From contig NC_091668.1 of NCBI RefSeq assembly GCF_042453785.1, forward strand, positions 12,048,001-12,112,000: 64,000 nucleotides of DNA, given 5' to 3'. This stretch comes from Malus domestica. Lineage: Eukaryota; Streptophyta; Magnoliopsida; Rosales; Rosaceae. Every line of letters begins with the position of its first letter. The stretch's first letter is position 1. The position numbers and the translations under genes were made by a program. Under the pieces are notes generated by a model. That model did not search any database and was not told the origin of the DNA. It saw only the letters and a list, made by a program, of their open reading frames with translations. Positions 36,596 to 48,501 of this stretch are shown one piece after another.

Positions 36596-36994
36596 AGTGT
36601 GGTCTGATTTGGTTTGTGTTTCAGTTTCGATTTTCGGTTCCAAGTGCCCACCCCTAATGCCAAAGACCATTTGCGATAAAAACTCTTATTTTGTATAATT
36701 CACGTGTCACCATTTCATTGGATTTGTGGATCCCACATACAAACTAAAAAAATAGTTGACGGAATCTTAATGAAATGGCCAAATTGATGTGCGGTAGTGA
36801 ATGTCAGGGACGACATTGATTGATTTTGAAAGTGAGAGACCAAAATAATGAGTTTGATCAATTTTAGAAACCATTTGTGATAAAAATCCTTTTGTTTTTG
36901 TCCACTATATTTATTTGTTAATTCCAACTCTATCAGATCCCTCCCTTTTAAAGGATGCTATTTTTAACCCTCATAGGAAAAAAAATTGTAACAT

Positions 36995-37010
36995 GCCTTT
37001 ATAAATAAGA
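36995..37010 (+). promoter_or_regulatory. TATA box of the PR-1-like pseudogene
   Basis: CTTTATAAATAAG lies about 100 bases before the ATG at 37111, the usual distance in plant PR-1 genes. Confidence 0.45.
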
Positions 37011-37654
37011 CAAATCTCATATCCTATTTGTATCAACACCCATCAACCCTCTCAAGTCTCTATCCACAGTATCTAAGACCTTAAACAAAATAGGATACAA
37101 CTGCAAACTAATGTTGGGCATTTGCTCTGTGGCATTAATCTTAGCTCGCGTCTCCTCAGCCACTTCCGAAAGAGATATCAAAGGCTTCATCGATGAACAT
37201 AACAAAGCTCGAGCGGCGGTCGGTGTCGGTCCAATCAAATGTAACTAGGCCATAACAAGGTATGCACTATGCCAATGTAAGATCTAAGGACTACGCAATG
37301 GAGCACTCGATGAGGCCTTATGGTGAGAACATAACCTCAGGTGAAGGCATGACGAGTGCAGCTGCTATCAAGTATTGGGTTACCGAGAAGGAGTTATATG
37401 ACTACAACCAAAACAAATGTGTCATCGACGAATGTGGTCACTACCTTGCTGTGATTTGGAGCAAATCAACCTATGTTGGTTGTGCCACATCGTTGTGCAT
37501 GAATGGACAAACCTTTGTCGTTTGCGATCAGTGGCGAAGTCAGGATTTCTCGGGGGGAATGGCAAACTTAAAAGAATGCAAGGTTAAATAAAAATGGCAA
37601 CAACTAAATCTTTTTATATAGTAATGTCTTCTATAATTAATCAATACAAACAAA

Positions 37655-40600
37655 TTACAATTGTTGTCGGCGAGATTTCATGTCATGAAAATGTCGCATA
37701 ATAGGCTCATTATCAATAAAAGCAAATACATCTTTCTCAATGTAAACAAGCATGCTATCACTCAACCATTGATCTCCCATTTTGTTACGCAATGGTGTTT
37801 TCACAATCTTTATAGCAGAAAAAGCTTTCTCCACCGAAGTGGTTGCAACCGGTAACACCAAAGCCAATGTAAGAAGTTTATACACTAACATATAGCTTTC
37901 ACACCTCCCGGTCTTCACTAACTCTTTTGCAAGATCACTAATTCCTCTCAATGATGAAAACTCACTATGCATCTTCATATCATGAATGTAATTGTCAAGT
38001 TGAATTGGAAGATTCTTGAGGTCTATACGATCAAAATCTTGAGGATAAAGTTAGGCTAAATGAACAATTTTTGCTTTGTCAAAAGATGCAAAATTATTCA
38101 CCGGACTCAAACATGTCATACAAAGAAGTAACTCGGTGTTTACCTCATTGAAGAGATCATTCAACTCCTTTAGTTGCATATCAATGACTTGAAAATAGAG
38201 GTCCACACGATAGTAATGGAAGTTTGTGATTTTTTGAGCTTTAAGCTAGGGGTGGGTTGGAAAAACCGAAAACCGAAAAAAACCGACAACCGAACCGAAC
38301 CAAGACCGAAAAAAACCGAACCGAAAAAAAAACCGAACCAAATTTGATGAATCGAACCGAACCGAATTTGGTTGGTTCGGTTTCGGTTTTTGAGATATGA
38401 AAACCGAACCGAAATATGAAAATCAAATAAAAATACTCAAAACCTGCTGGAATGAAGATTCGAACCCCTTCCGTCTAGGTTGGGGATAGCTCCTTCAAGC
38501 CAACTTGACAGTAGGCTTTGTATTGCTATAATTGTACCAGCATAATATTTATAGGTATTCTAATCTTTAATGTTTTATAAAATTTATAAAGCTTACAAAC
38601 CCTAGCAGCCGTCACTCCTTCACCTTTTCATTCTCAAACACACACTCTCTCTCTATCTCTCCCATCCGCTGCTCTTCCTCTCTGCTTCCTCAGTCGATCT
38701 CTCCCTCATTCTTCTCTTCCTCCCTTCAACTCTCCTTCCTCTCTTCCTCTCTCCAACCTGCCAAGTCCATGGTTGTAACATGGACTTACCTTTTCAAAGG
38801 ATTACCACAAGAGGCGTAGGGTTTGTGATGAATTTATTTGACAATCCCCATTTTTTCCCTCTCCAAATCGTATGCCCCTTATCTCTCTGCTCCTCGTCTA
38901 ATATTCCTTGCTTTCTCCATAAAATTTCGATCTCTGCTTTTCAAATACAAGCCAAATAGTTTTTTAATCTGGGATTCATATGGAGGTCGCACGGTCCAGA
39001 CATCCATCTTTGTTCCTCTGGATTTCTTTAATAGTAAGTATTCAATTTCTTCCTCTTTTTTTTTTTCTGTTTCTTGTTTAATTCTTTGAGTGCTGAAAAT
39101 GGTAGGTTTTTTTTTATTTTTATTTTTTATGTATTGATTAAAAGTTTTTATTTCTTTGGTTTGTTGACTATGCTATGTGAATTTATTTGTTGACTATGCT
39201 TTGTGAATTTTTGAAGAAAAATTGGCTGATGTTGTTCTTGAATTTATGTGGTAAAGATCTTTGGTCTTTGGATCTATACTCTTTATTAAACCCATGGATC
39301 TCGTCTGTTTGGTTGTGTTCGGACAGGTGCTCGTGGCCGGATGTTACAATCGGCGAGGCGTCGATTGGTTGATGGCGAGGGTTTGTGCTTGTAGGGATGC
39401 TCGGCGGCGGATGCTGCAGTAGAACCCTAGGTTTTCTTTTGTTGTATTTTATGGCTTGGGCCTCTGTATTGTTTGTTGGATCTATTGGGCTAGTTTGGCA
39501 GGTCCTCTTTTGGGCTAGTTTGGCAGGTCCTCTTTTGGGCTAGTTTACTAATATCCAGATATTAAAAAATAATAATAATAATAATGAAAAAAACCGAACC
39601 GGACCGAAACCAAACCAAAAAAAATCGAAACCGAAAAAAACCGAATTTTTTTTAACCGAACCGAACCGAACTGAAATTTCGGTTTGGTTTTGGTTTTGGC
39701 AAAAAACCGAACCGTTTCAAACCGAACCCAGCCCTACTTTACGCCTTGATTTTCCAGGTACGAAATGCAAATCCTCCATGTTATGAACGATAATATCATG
39801 CTCCTCACAAAACTTTTCTACATCATGAAGCAAGTCCCCAAAGTCATCATCTCTCAAGGATTGTAGTCTTTGCTTGCATACTTCCACTAACGCCATCACA
39901 TTCACAATATCTTGATCTTTCTTTTGCAATGCTTGTGATAACTCATTTGTAATTCCCAATATAAGTCTCATCACGAAAAGGTGAAATGCAAAATCAAAAG
40001 TTTGTATGTCTTTGAATAACCTAGTTGCTTCACCGAGATTATCTTGGTTGCGATCACTTTTAATCCATTCAACCACCTCCACCACGGCTTCAAACATAAC
40101 AATAATACTAACTATAGTACCATAATGCGAGTTCCACCGTGTATTACATGGACGCATGAGACTCATTTCTTGATTTAACCCTTTACCCGTTTCAAGATTA
40201 CCAAGATCAAGAGCTTTATGAATTTGTTCTTGTTGTTTCTCTCTAAATGCATCACGACGCTTAGACGATGATCCAATAAGATTCACCAAACTACTAGTGT
40301 TGATGAAGAAATTGGTAACATCCTCATTTTCCTTTGTCACGAATACAAGAGCTAGTTGGAGTTGGTGTGCAAAACAATGAATATGAAATGCTTGAAGGTA
40401 TTTGTTCAAAATCTTTGTTTTAAGACCATTTAACTCACCTTTCATATTGCTAGCTCCATCATAGCATTGTCCTCGTAACTTGGACATACTCAAATTTTTT
40501 GTAGCAAACAATCTTTCAATGGCCTCTTCAAGCGAGTTACTAGTTGTAGCAAACAATCTCTCAATGGCCTCTTGGGAGCAATTGCAAACACAACCTTCCT

Positions 40601-41395
40601 AACTTGTTCATTATGCTTGGAAAGAAATTACATAAGCTTCAAATAATTGCCCCTATTGCTTGATTTCAACGATTCATCAAGGCCATGAAAAGGCAAACCT
40701 TGTCCCAATAACCATCTTGCGCACTCAAGTGAGGCACTCAATAAAGTACGATAATTAATGTGAGCTTCATCGGTTTGCTTAATTACAAATGTTTCAATGT
40801 GTTGTTTTTGTGTCATCAAATCTCTAGCTTGTTGTACAGCTTTATTATGAAGACTTCCAACACCTCCCTCATGGACTCGAAGATTTTCGGGTCCTTTCTT
40901 TCAATTTGTAAACCCTATCGTAGTGAAGACATCACTTTTAGTGCTACCCATTTGATCAAAATCACATTTGAAAAGATAACAATAACAGCAAAATGCAGCA
41001 TTTTTTGATATACTATACTCCAACCACTTAAACTTATCAAACCAACAAATGATAAAACATCGATTGTCGCTAACCTTTCTTGGCATGATGTGGTCTCTAG
41101 GTTGACAAGGATCAATTTGGAGATAGTGTTTACGAATTACTTCATGATAATTAGGTGGATAATTAAGCATTCGACGTTTATGTGCAGGGTCTGCAGGAAG
41201 ATTAGCCAATATTTCATCCAACTCAATGGCTTCACTTTGTTGTGACCTACTTGGAATATTTGAAGGAGGACTTCTTGGAATATTTGAAGGAGGAGGAGAA
41301 CTACTCGGAATATTGGAAGGAGAAGGACTACCCGAAATGTTTGAAGGAGGATTTAAGCATTGTTTCTTATAGTATCGTTTCTTTACGTAACTGTA
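37655..41395 (-). pseudogene. hAT transposase (TTF zinc-finger/DUF4371/hATC type), broken
   Basis: The N-terminus near 41395 has repeated SNIP/PPSNIP motifs and then a TTF-type finger region (CQPRDHIMPRK ... FCCYCYLF) at 41221-40901. The DUF4371-like middle continues at 40819-40628 and 40556-39717, with GQCYDGASNM and CNTRWNSHY motifs. The C-terminal hAT dimerisation part is at 37978-37655 (PVATTSVEKAFSAIK). About 59 bases are duplicated near 40500-40570. The segment that normally carries the first catalytic Asp (between FAIAPK and EEAIERL) is missing. A second element splits the coding region at 38248-39735. Confidence 0.88.
38248..39735. mobile_element. AGGGGTGGGC-ended element, member 2, with gene-like interior
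   Basis: It starts AGGGGTGGGTTGG and ends CCAGCCCT, with CCGAACCGAA arrays at both ends. Flanks GCTTTAAGCT (38238-38247) and ACTTTACGCC (39736-39745) are a diverged 10-bp duplication. The middle (38590-39420) is different in kind: it opens AAACCCTAGCAGCCGTCACT, followed by a CT-rich leader-like tract, like the 5' end of a plant housekeeping transcript. That suggests a captured gene fragment. No protein domain was recognised in it. Confidence 0.7.
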
Positions 41396-42501
41396 AAATG
41401 GAAAGAAATAAAAATTCTTAGACTCTTATTCCTAAAGTAGACTATACTATTATTATAGTATGCATAATAACTAATCCAACCAACCAACAATTCAATTAAT
41501 CAAAAGTACTAATATTAGTTAAAGAGGGCTCATTGCGTCCATCCTGGTGGCTTATTACCAATAATTTTAGTTAAAGATGGCTTTTGACATGCCAATTTAT
41601 CTATATGTACAATTATACAAACTTATGATAAGAGTAAGAAGCAAATTAAAAGCACGATTCTTTTAATTCCCAATTCGTATCAATAATTTCACCCTAAAAA
41701 ATAATTTCATATCAATAATCATAGAAGTATATGATTCACATCAATAATCAATAACCAATAACCAATAACCAATAACCATATTAATGCATTACCATATGAT
41801 TCTATACCAATTAAATGAAATTTGTATTAAATAATTAATTAGGGTTGGGGATTATACATTTAAGAATTAAAAAATTTACCTTTAAATGGTGATTGGTGGA
41901 AGCCGACGGCTTAAGCTCAAGGTGGAGAGGAGAGTGGCTTGTGAACTGTGAAGGCTCAACAGAAATTAAAGGGGACTCACTTGGCGTTGGCTTGGCTACT
42001 GGGATTTTGGGGAGCAGCTTGGCTCTCTTTCTCTGTGTTGATTGGTGAACAAACGGCACGAGATAAGCAAAGTAAATGGGAATAGGGTCGCCGGGGGGGG
42101 GGAGGGGGAAGGGGGGACATATAGGGTTTTGGGGCGACACGTGCAAGGGAAGCAGTCCCCCTTTATAATTTTTTTTAATTCAAATATACAAAACGGCGCC
42201 ATTTTGTTTTACAATTTTTAAATTTTTTTTACCTGGCCCAAAACGACGTTGTTTTGGCCTGGTTTTTAAAAAAAAAAATTAACAGCAATCTGCGCAGAAC
42301 AGATTGCGGATTGCCCAGAAAAGACAAAAGAGATGAACCAGGGTTTTCCGGCGAGGCGCGCGCAAGGGGAGTGGCGAAGAGCTGGGTCCAATGGTGTTTT
42401 CCGGCGAGGGGAGTGTCGGCCGCCACTCCTAGCCCTCACGTGGCTTCGCCACTGTTTGCGATTATGATCCTTCTGAACCAGATGGCAAGCACTCTTACTA
42501 A

Positions 42502-43030
42502 ATGAGTAATAAAACTTACATTATAGCCTTGTACCTTTAGCACTTGTTCACTCGTCCCATGATAGGTCATGTTACGAGTGTGCTTTTCTCATGCATACTA
42601 GACACGACCATGTTTTGGTTGGGTCTTCTGTTTTCTTCTTTTGGATAAGAAATTGGAAAAGAAAAGGGAATGAGAGATACATGTAATTGGTGTACATCCT
42701 AAAAAGAATAAAAATCATTTCAATTTTTCTTCCTCAAATCAAATCTCTCCCATTTGTTTCCTCTCCATATCACTAAATGGTGAAATTTTCTTCCATGTTA
42801 CCCTTTACACATTTACAAAAGGGAATCGTTATTAGCACTATTTTCATTATACATTTTTCACAATTGAATTTTTTTTTAAATATAGAAAATTTAGAGTACA
42901 AAATAAAAATTTAGAATGCTAATAATAATTTCCTTACAAGATTGCTATTAGAGTTTGATTTTTTATTTATTTTTTCCTTCTCCATGAAGGAGCAAATGAT
43001 GACTTTCATGGAACTGCACTTTTAAATTGT
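42502..43030. other. Spacer downstream of the PR-1 pseudogene
   Basis: Nothing beyond possible 3' UTR remnants of the PR-1 gene (42502-42560) and AT-rich sequence was recognised. Confidence 0.3.
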
Positions 43031-43034
43031 ATTA

Positions 43035-43279
43035 GGGCTGGTTTGGATGTGTTTTTAAAATGACTAAAAACGTTTTTGGTGAAAATGTTTTTTATACCAA
43101 TCCTTAGTAAAAATCCAAGTGAATCCTAAAAAAACACTTAAAGTACTTCCTGCATGCTTCTTCCAAAAAGCACATATCTGGTGCTTCTTCCAAAAGGCAC
43201 TTAAAAGTGCTTTTGGAACTCAAAATCAATTTAACCAAAAGTGTTTTTAGACATTTTAAAAACACATTCAAACGAACCC
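43035..43279. mobile_element. Tourist-like MITE with TTA duplication
   Basis: The 245-bp element has ends GGGCTGGTTTGGATGTG and the complement GGGTTCGTTTGAATGTG, flanked by TTA on both sides (43032-43034, 43280-43282). The flanks also contain a direct repeat GAACTGCACTTTTAAATTGT at about 43010 and 43295. Confidence 0.7.
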
Positions 43280-43838
43280 TTAATCAATATATGAACTGCA
43301 CTTTTAAATTGTCTATTGTATTTTAATAATCCAAAACGTTTAATTTTAGGTCTCTCTTCAAGTTCATTCTTATAGAAGCTCACTCAATTCTGAGTTCATT
43401 TAACCACTTAAATATGCGACAATCATTGGAACGTTATCTTGAAATACGTATACCATGTATGTTGGTTTATCTTTTTTTTACACATCACTTGTAATACTAC
43501 AGCAGTAAAGTTTTAATTTGTACAAGGTATTTGAACCCTAACTGTATACCAGCTCCAACAATTGAACCTGATAAGAAAATAGTAAAACAAAAGCTCAAAG
43601 ACGCACAAAATTACAATCAACCCGCGTATTCTATGATCATAAAGCCCCAAAATTACAACCAATCTGCATATTCTATCACCATTAAGCGCGGAAAGTTTCT
43701 CGGTAAGGCATCTGTAACATTTTCTTGTACACTGAGTAACACGACCAAGCATATATAGGCAAACACACAAATCCATCCAGCAGAATATGAGCCCCATACC
43801 TACAAGCAAAGGGAATCGAAGAAACGAACATCTTAACC

Positions 43839-46800
43839 CTACTCACGTTTTTCTACACTAATTGTATCGGCCAACACAGGCCGTTCAGTTGCTTCCTCAA
43901 TCTCTGAACCGGCTCTGACCGGGCTGGCACTTGAGATTGCACTGTCTTCCAGAGAATCACTGGCTTGCTTTGTTGGCCCACTGCTGACCCCTGTTCTTGA
44001 ATTGTCCAAACTAGAAGTCATAGGGGTGTTAGAACCAGAAGTATGCCCTTCCAAATGTTTTGGCTGATTTAAGGCGTGGCAGTGCGGGCAAAAATAAGTG
44101 ATGTAAGGGAAATCTTCCTTCTTAGCAAGCCCTGCAAAGAGAAACAAATGAGATCGTTAGATTCAAGCAAAAGAACGAAAGAAAACTAACACTGAGGAGA
44201 GTACTATAATATTCGGATGTTGATAACCTACCGTTGTGCATATGACAGTTGCCGCATATGAGCGCATAAGACTGTGTTGGATCCTCACCCACAAGTAATG
44301 CTGCAATCCGAGCAATCCATCCTCCATCCTGTGGAGATGGTCCTTGAGGATTATGATGACTAACGACTAGCTGATTATACTCAGAAGTCTGACCATCAGA
44401 CCTTGCAGAACGAGGTGTCTCTTCTTCAAGAGGATTCAGCGGGACACTCCCGGTACTATTCGATCTGGTGTGTACTGGTTTACGGTTTCGAAGTTCACCA
44501 GAGTGGACAAGATCAACATCATGGCTTTTCCCTGTTGAGGCATTACCCTTAGATTCATCTCCCACATAAAATTTCATACCTGAATCCATACTCAACTTAG
44601 ATGCCAGGACAGTTGCAGCAGCTGCCTTTGCTGCTGGGTCAGGATCATATCTCTGCATAAATGACATAACTTAAGCGCAAACCAAGGAACATCTTCACAT
44701 ATACCATTCTTCAAACACAAACCAGTGAGGATTTCCGTAAAGTTATAAATAAATAGCACAAAACCCAGCAAAGGGGTATACAAGAGCCAAGTCTGGCACA
44801 GTGCTCACAAACCAAACACTTCACTTCAGCCCACAAGAATGGTTTCTTCGGTTCACTTTACATGAGCTCCTGGAGTTCTTTCAACCAAAATTAGTAAATA
44901 ACATCTAAGAAACTCTATAAAACCATTCAAACAGTCAACTCAGGTAACTCAGATGAAACTAGGGTCTTGGAAATCCCCGTTCTCAACCACCTTGTTTGGA
45001 TAACATTTAAAAGGAATCTGCAAAACACGGGTTTACTAAAACATAAAAAAGCCAACTAAACCCACCTCTAGAGATGGGTTTTTGCAATCGTCTCTGGAGT
45101 CCCAAACCTCCCCGTCGTCGATCTCACATCCTCCACTCCTCTCCAAATCCAAGCTCATTGATCTCACGTCTCCTCTTCTCCTCCATCAAACCCCACCTCT
45201 CTGAACCCACCATCGAGTGCTTCCTCTCTGACAACTTCGAGTGCACAGTCAAACCCCTTGATGTCTGCAACTCCATTCGCAACATATCAACGTCATCATC
45301 CAATTCTTCATCTTCCAATTCTTTGACCGACATCATCATCCCAATCTTCATCTTCTCCAGCGTTAATTCGTCTTCTCTGGGGTCGTCTTCTCCAGCTTTC
45401 AATCCTTGTTTTTCTTTTCATGCTATGTTTATTGAAACAAAATTATTTATTATATTTTTATTTAACAAGCATTTATCATGATTAGGACTGTTGGATAATC
45501 TTGTACCGGACTTCTTTATTCCTTTTTCCAGTTTTGATTTATGCATTTTTTTTAATGAATTTGAATTTATCCTTTTCCATTTTTTTTAATATTTAATTTT
45601 ATCATGCTTGTTGAATTTGAATTTATTGTATTTCAATTTTACGTTTGTTGTGTACAATCTGGATTATGTTCCAGATTTCTTCTTTTTTCCAATCATGATT
45701 TCTATATTATTTTTTCAAATGGCTGACAAATAAAAACTAAGCAGATCTCAAAACCCAAGTTTTTCAATCCCACCATCACTTGATCCCCTCATATCCAAAC
45801 AAGAAACTTCAAAACCCAGCATCCTTAATCCCTTCACTCCTTACTCCCATCATTGACAAATCCCTTGGAGCCAACAAAACCACCATCCAAAACAGGCCCA
45901 TAAGGGGAAAATGATGCATCAAAACCTACCCTATTCACCCGATAAAAGTTCAACAAACTAACAGAAATACCAAAAAGAAATCAATAATGAGACATAAAGA
46001 TGTACAATGTTTACAATATAGCAACAAAACTCTTCCTAATCATTACCTGAATAAGTTGTTGAGTAGTGTAATAGTTTGTCCTCTCTTTAAGTTCATCAAT
46101 TTTTGCTTGCCTTTCAGCTCGAAGCCTTTCCAGGGTTTTGGTGTCCTTGCGATCACCTATACATTGAAACATATGGATATCAGATTGCTGATGCATGTCG
46201 ACGCATAACATTAGACAAATACCTTTCAGTTAGTGGCGGCATCCTATTTGGAAATTGAGTCAAAGAAAAAGATGGGTTCATATACCAATGATCAAAAGCA
46301 TTCAATAAACATTTTAAATCAACAGTAATTAACTAATGAAAACATCCTAGCTCTAGTTTCTAGCCTTTTGTCAATGATCCATTACAACGCCAACATGGTG
46401 CTAGGCTCCTAAACCCATATGTTTGATGCTTCAATATGGACTTCATAAGATACAGACATGCATGAAAGCTGATAAGCAGACTCACAACATACATAATTTA
46501 CAAAAAATAACATGTCAAGAAAGGCATGATATACGTACACATTGAAACAATATTGAACTTTGAAAATTGTGAATAAAGCTTTCCTGCCCTAAATGCCATA
46601 TGATCAGAAATACACACCATGTACACTAAAAACATACAACGAGGCTTAAAAAACTCAATAAAAACAAAGTCAGAAGCCACCAACGCAAGGATTAACCAAT
46701 AAGTCTAAATGCCGCTTAAGTCCTATCTAATGCACAACCGAAATGCTATCACAAACACGGAAACCAGATGCCTTTGCAAAACAAATGTTCCAGATATGAT

Positions 46801-47472
46801 CACATGAACATAACAAAAATAAGCAAGCTGTAAAGTTTTAGACACTCACGCATCTTTGTGAAGCTGGCAAATGCTGAATACGAAACAGAAGATATAGCAG
46901 GCAAAAGAAACATGGGCAGAATACGAAATGTCCTCATCTTCCAATCTAAATCCGTCGCTCTCGTCGTTACTATAGCATAAAAAATTGCAATAACCTGAAA
47001 TTGACAAAATTAAGCAAAACCCAGCATTCTTCTCCGATACTATCACACTTCAAAACTCCATTTCAAGAAGCTTAACAACTGTTGTGGTGCATTCTTAAAC
47101 CTTTAATGGACATTGGCACGAAAAATGGGAATCCTCAACAAAACCCTAATTAATGGGTTTTACAAATTTACTGCGATTAATTAAGCAAAGCAAGAGATTT
47201 TCAATAACCTCAAAGAAGACGGAGAAGAGAATGAGATGTCTGGTCATGCGCCTCCAAGTAATGGTCCGCCTCTGCATTCTAGCGAGGACAGTGGCTTCCT
47301 CTTTCGAAATGTACTGAAGCCGCTTCTCGAAATCGTCGCGGTGTAATCGGAAGATCCCACTGAACATTCTGGAGAAAATTCCCTGGCGCTTCTTCTTCGC
47401 AACCGCAGGCGCTGCCGCCGCCACGGCGTCCTTCTTGTCGCCTTCTCCTCCTACGGCTTTATCCTCCGCCAT
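43839..47472 (-). CDS. LNP: Lunapark (LNP) ER three-way-junction protein
   Basis: Coding exons are 47209-47472, 46850-46994, 46047-46156, 44232-44652 and 43839-44131. Phases fit and give 410 residues. The N-terminus is charged and Ala-rich. Two hydrophobic segments follow (about residues 79-100 and 115-140), forming the hairpin that anchors Lunapark in the ER membrane. A charged helix RLRAERQAKIDELKERTNYY comes next. A disordered Ser/Pro-rich stretch leads to the zinc ribbon CGNCHMHNG ... CPHCHALN. Arabidopsis LNP1/LNP2 stabilise or remodel ER tubule junctions and act with RHD3. A UTR intron is likely upstream (donor near 47629). Intron 3 is long (44653-46046). Confidence 0.93.
44653..46046. 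other. Long intron 3 of the Lunapark gene
   Basis: About 1.4 kb without coding support. It contains a CTTGTTTGGATAA phrase at 44990 and a roughly complementary one near 45800, so a diverged inserted element is possible. An open frame at 45074-45481 is Ser-rich and has no recognisable domain. Confidence 0.35.
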
Positions 47473-48500
47473 TACACCAATTTTGCGGTTCTCTATCTCT
47501 TTCTATAATATAATAGACAAAATGAAAGCAGAAAGTAAAGCAAACATCGATTAATCAAAATACAGACGAAATAAGATCCGGAAGATTGAGAGAGTCGTGG
47601 GAGAGAGAGAGAGAGAGAAAGAGAGGACCTTGAAAATGGCGATGGCGGATCGAGAGAAGGTTGAATCGATTCGAACTTTCTGGATGTTGGGGGTGATGAT
47701 GGAAATCGACAAAAAGAAGAGAAGTCCGTCAGGGCAACGCAGAGCTCTGATCGATGAAGAGAGAGACGGAGAGAGGGAGAGGAGAGAGGGAGTATCGGCG
47801 ATGGAGTGAGAGTGTCGAGGGAGAAAGGAGGAGAGAAAGGGAGTCCCCAAAAATCGGGGTTTTCTTTTATTTCTTTTATTTCTTTCCTTTTTTTTTATTT
47901 CGTTGTGTTTTTTTCACGCGTATGCAATTTAGCCGCACCGCAACAACAACAACGCGGAGCCGGAGCACACGGTGAGTGGGACCCACATAGGACCGCAGGG
48001 ACCCTGTTCGTTGGAGTGCACGTCGACGGTCGACCAACCCCCGCCGGCTCTCCAACCAGGCTGTGCTGGACCTTATTAAAATCCCCCCCCCCCGCCAAAA
48101 AGTCTATTTTGCTAACTACTCAACCACCTTTCTGCATAATTAACTAATTTTAATTTGTTTGCTCTTTTAAACATGAATTAATAAATACAAAAACATCATT
48201 CTTACTACATATTTGTACAAATAATAAGACTCACATGTGTTTGTGGGTTTTATGTCTAAAGATGGTACGAATATGTGGTAAGTATAACATTAGTTTTAAT
48301 AATAATATCTAAAAATTGTAGAAGATGGTATGCAATTCAATTGTTTCTTGATTCAAATCGGTCTAGTAAGTTTAACTAATTGTTTCTAATGTTCAAAGAT
48401 ATCCGATGTTAGAATTTCGATGCACTTGATAAAATGGTGTAACGTTTTTAAGCGTTTCAAATATAATAATTTTCCATATTTTGGTAAATACATGCTCCTA
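47473..48500. other. Promoter and 5' UTR region of Lunapark; spacer
   Basis: (GA)n tracts at 47600-47630 and 47760-47850 lie in the presumed leader. A run of C at 48088 and AT-rich sequence follow. No other gene was seen. Confidence 0.35.
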
Positions 48501-48501
48501 A

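Larger units (their letters stand above)
28775..36655. mobile_element. AGGGGTGGGC-ended element with GGTTCGGTT arrays, member 1 (interrupted)
   Basis: It starts AGGGGTGGGCACGG and ends CGTGCCCACCCCT-like (GTGCCCACCCCT), a short inverted repeat, next to tandem GGTTTGGTTCGGT-type arrays at both ends. Flanks show a 10-bp duplication, 7 of 10 identical. Without the two retroelements inside it, the element is only about 0.65 kb. No transposase was seen. Confidence 0.75.
28057..36687. mobile_element. Inner foldback MITE split by a 7.9-kb insertion
   Basis: The left arm is 28057-28260. Its inverted partner is 28617-28774 and resumes at 36656-36687. The arm is interrupted exactly where AATGTCAGAT (28765-28774) and AATGCCAAAG (36656-36665) form a diverged direct repeat. 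The ends read TTTTATCGCAAATG and complement. It sits at the centre of the outer MITE, so it inserted there or forms a compound with it. Confidence 0.75.
27856..36889. mobile_element. Outer foldback MITE split by nested insertions
   Basis: The left arm (27856-28056) and right arm (about 36686-36889) are inverted copies of each other over about 200 bp, from the ends (AGTTTTTATCACAAATGG; complement GGATTTTTATCACAAATGG) to the centre (ACAAAATAAG against CTTATTTTGT). A 10-bp flank TTTTGTTTTG/TTTTGTTTTT repeats directly with one mismatch. About 8.6 kb now separates the arms. The ends match the intact MITE at 13331-13533. Confidence 0.8.
37529..42454 (-). mobile_element. hAT DNA transposon with degenerate transposase
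   Basis: Its ends are CAGTGGCGAAG and the complement CTTCGCCACTG. A perfect 8-bp duplication TTTGCGAT (37521-37528, 42455-42462) marks a hAT insertion. The 4926 bp include a 1488-bp foreign element (38248-39735). The transposase lies on the minus strand and is broken. A G-rich stretch at 42089-42120 and a GC-rich right end precede the terminus. Confidence 0.92.
37111..42501 (+). pseudogene. PR-1-like (CAP domain) pseudogene split by a hAT element
   Basis: The reading starts at 37111 with a short signal-peptide-like stretch (MLGICSVALILARVSSATS), then the CAP start FIDEHNKARAAVGVGPIK. An in-frame TAG follows near 37240 and the frame then shifts. The domain continues in another frame with YANVRSKDYAMEHS, YGENI and CGHYLAVIWSKSTYVGCA up to TFVVCD at 37528. 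The last residues, YDPSEPDGKHSY and a TAA at 42499-42501, resume only after a 4.9-kb insertion. PR-1 proteins are secreted, defence-associated CAP proteins. Stop, frameshift and insertion together make it non-functional. Confidence 0.9.

Noticed and set aside
45074..45481. 135-codon frame in the Lunapark intron
   Set aside because: Ser-rich low-complexity product on the opposite strand, with no domain, inside a long intron.
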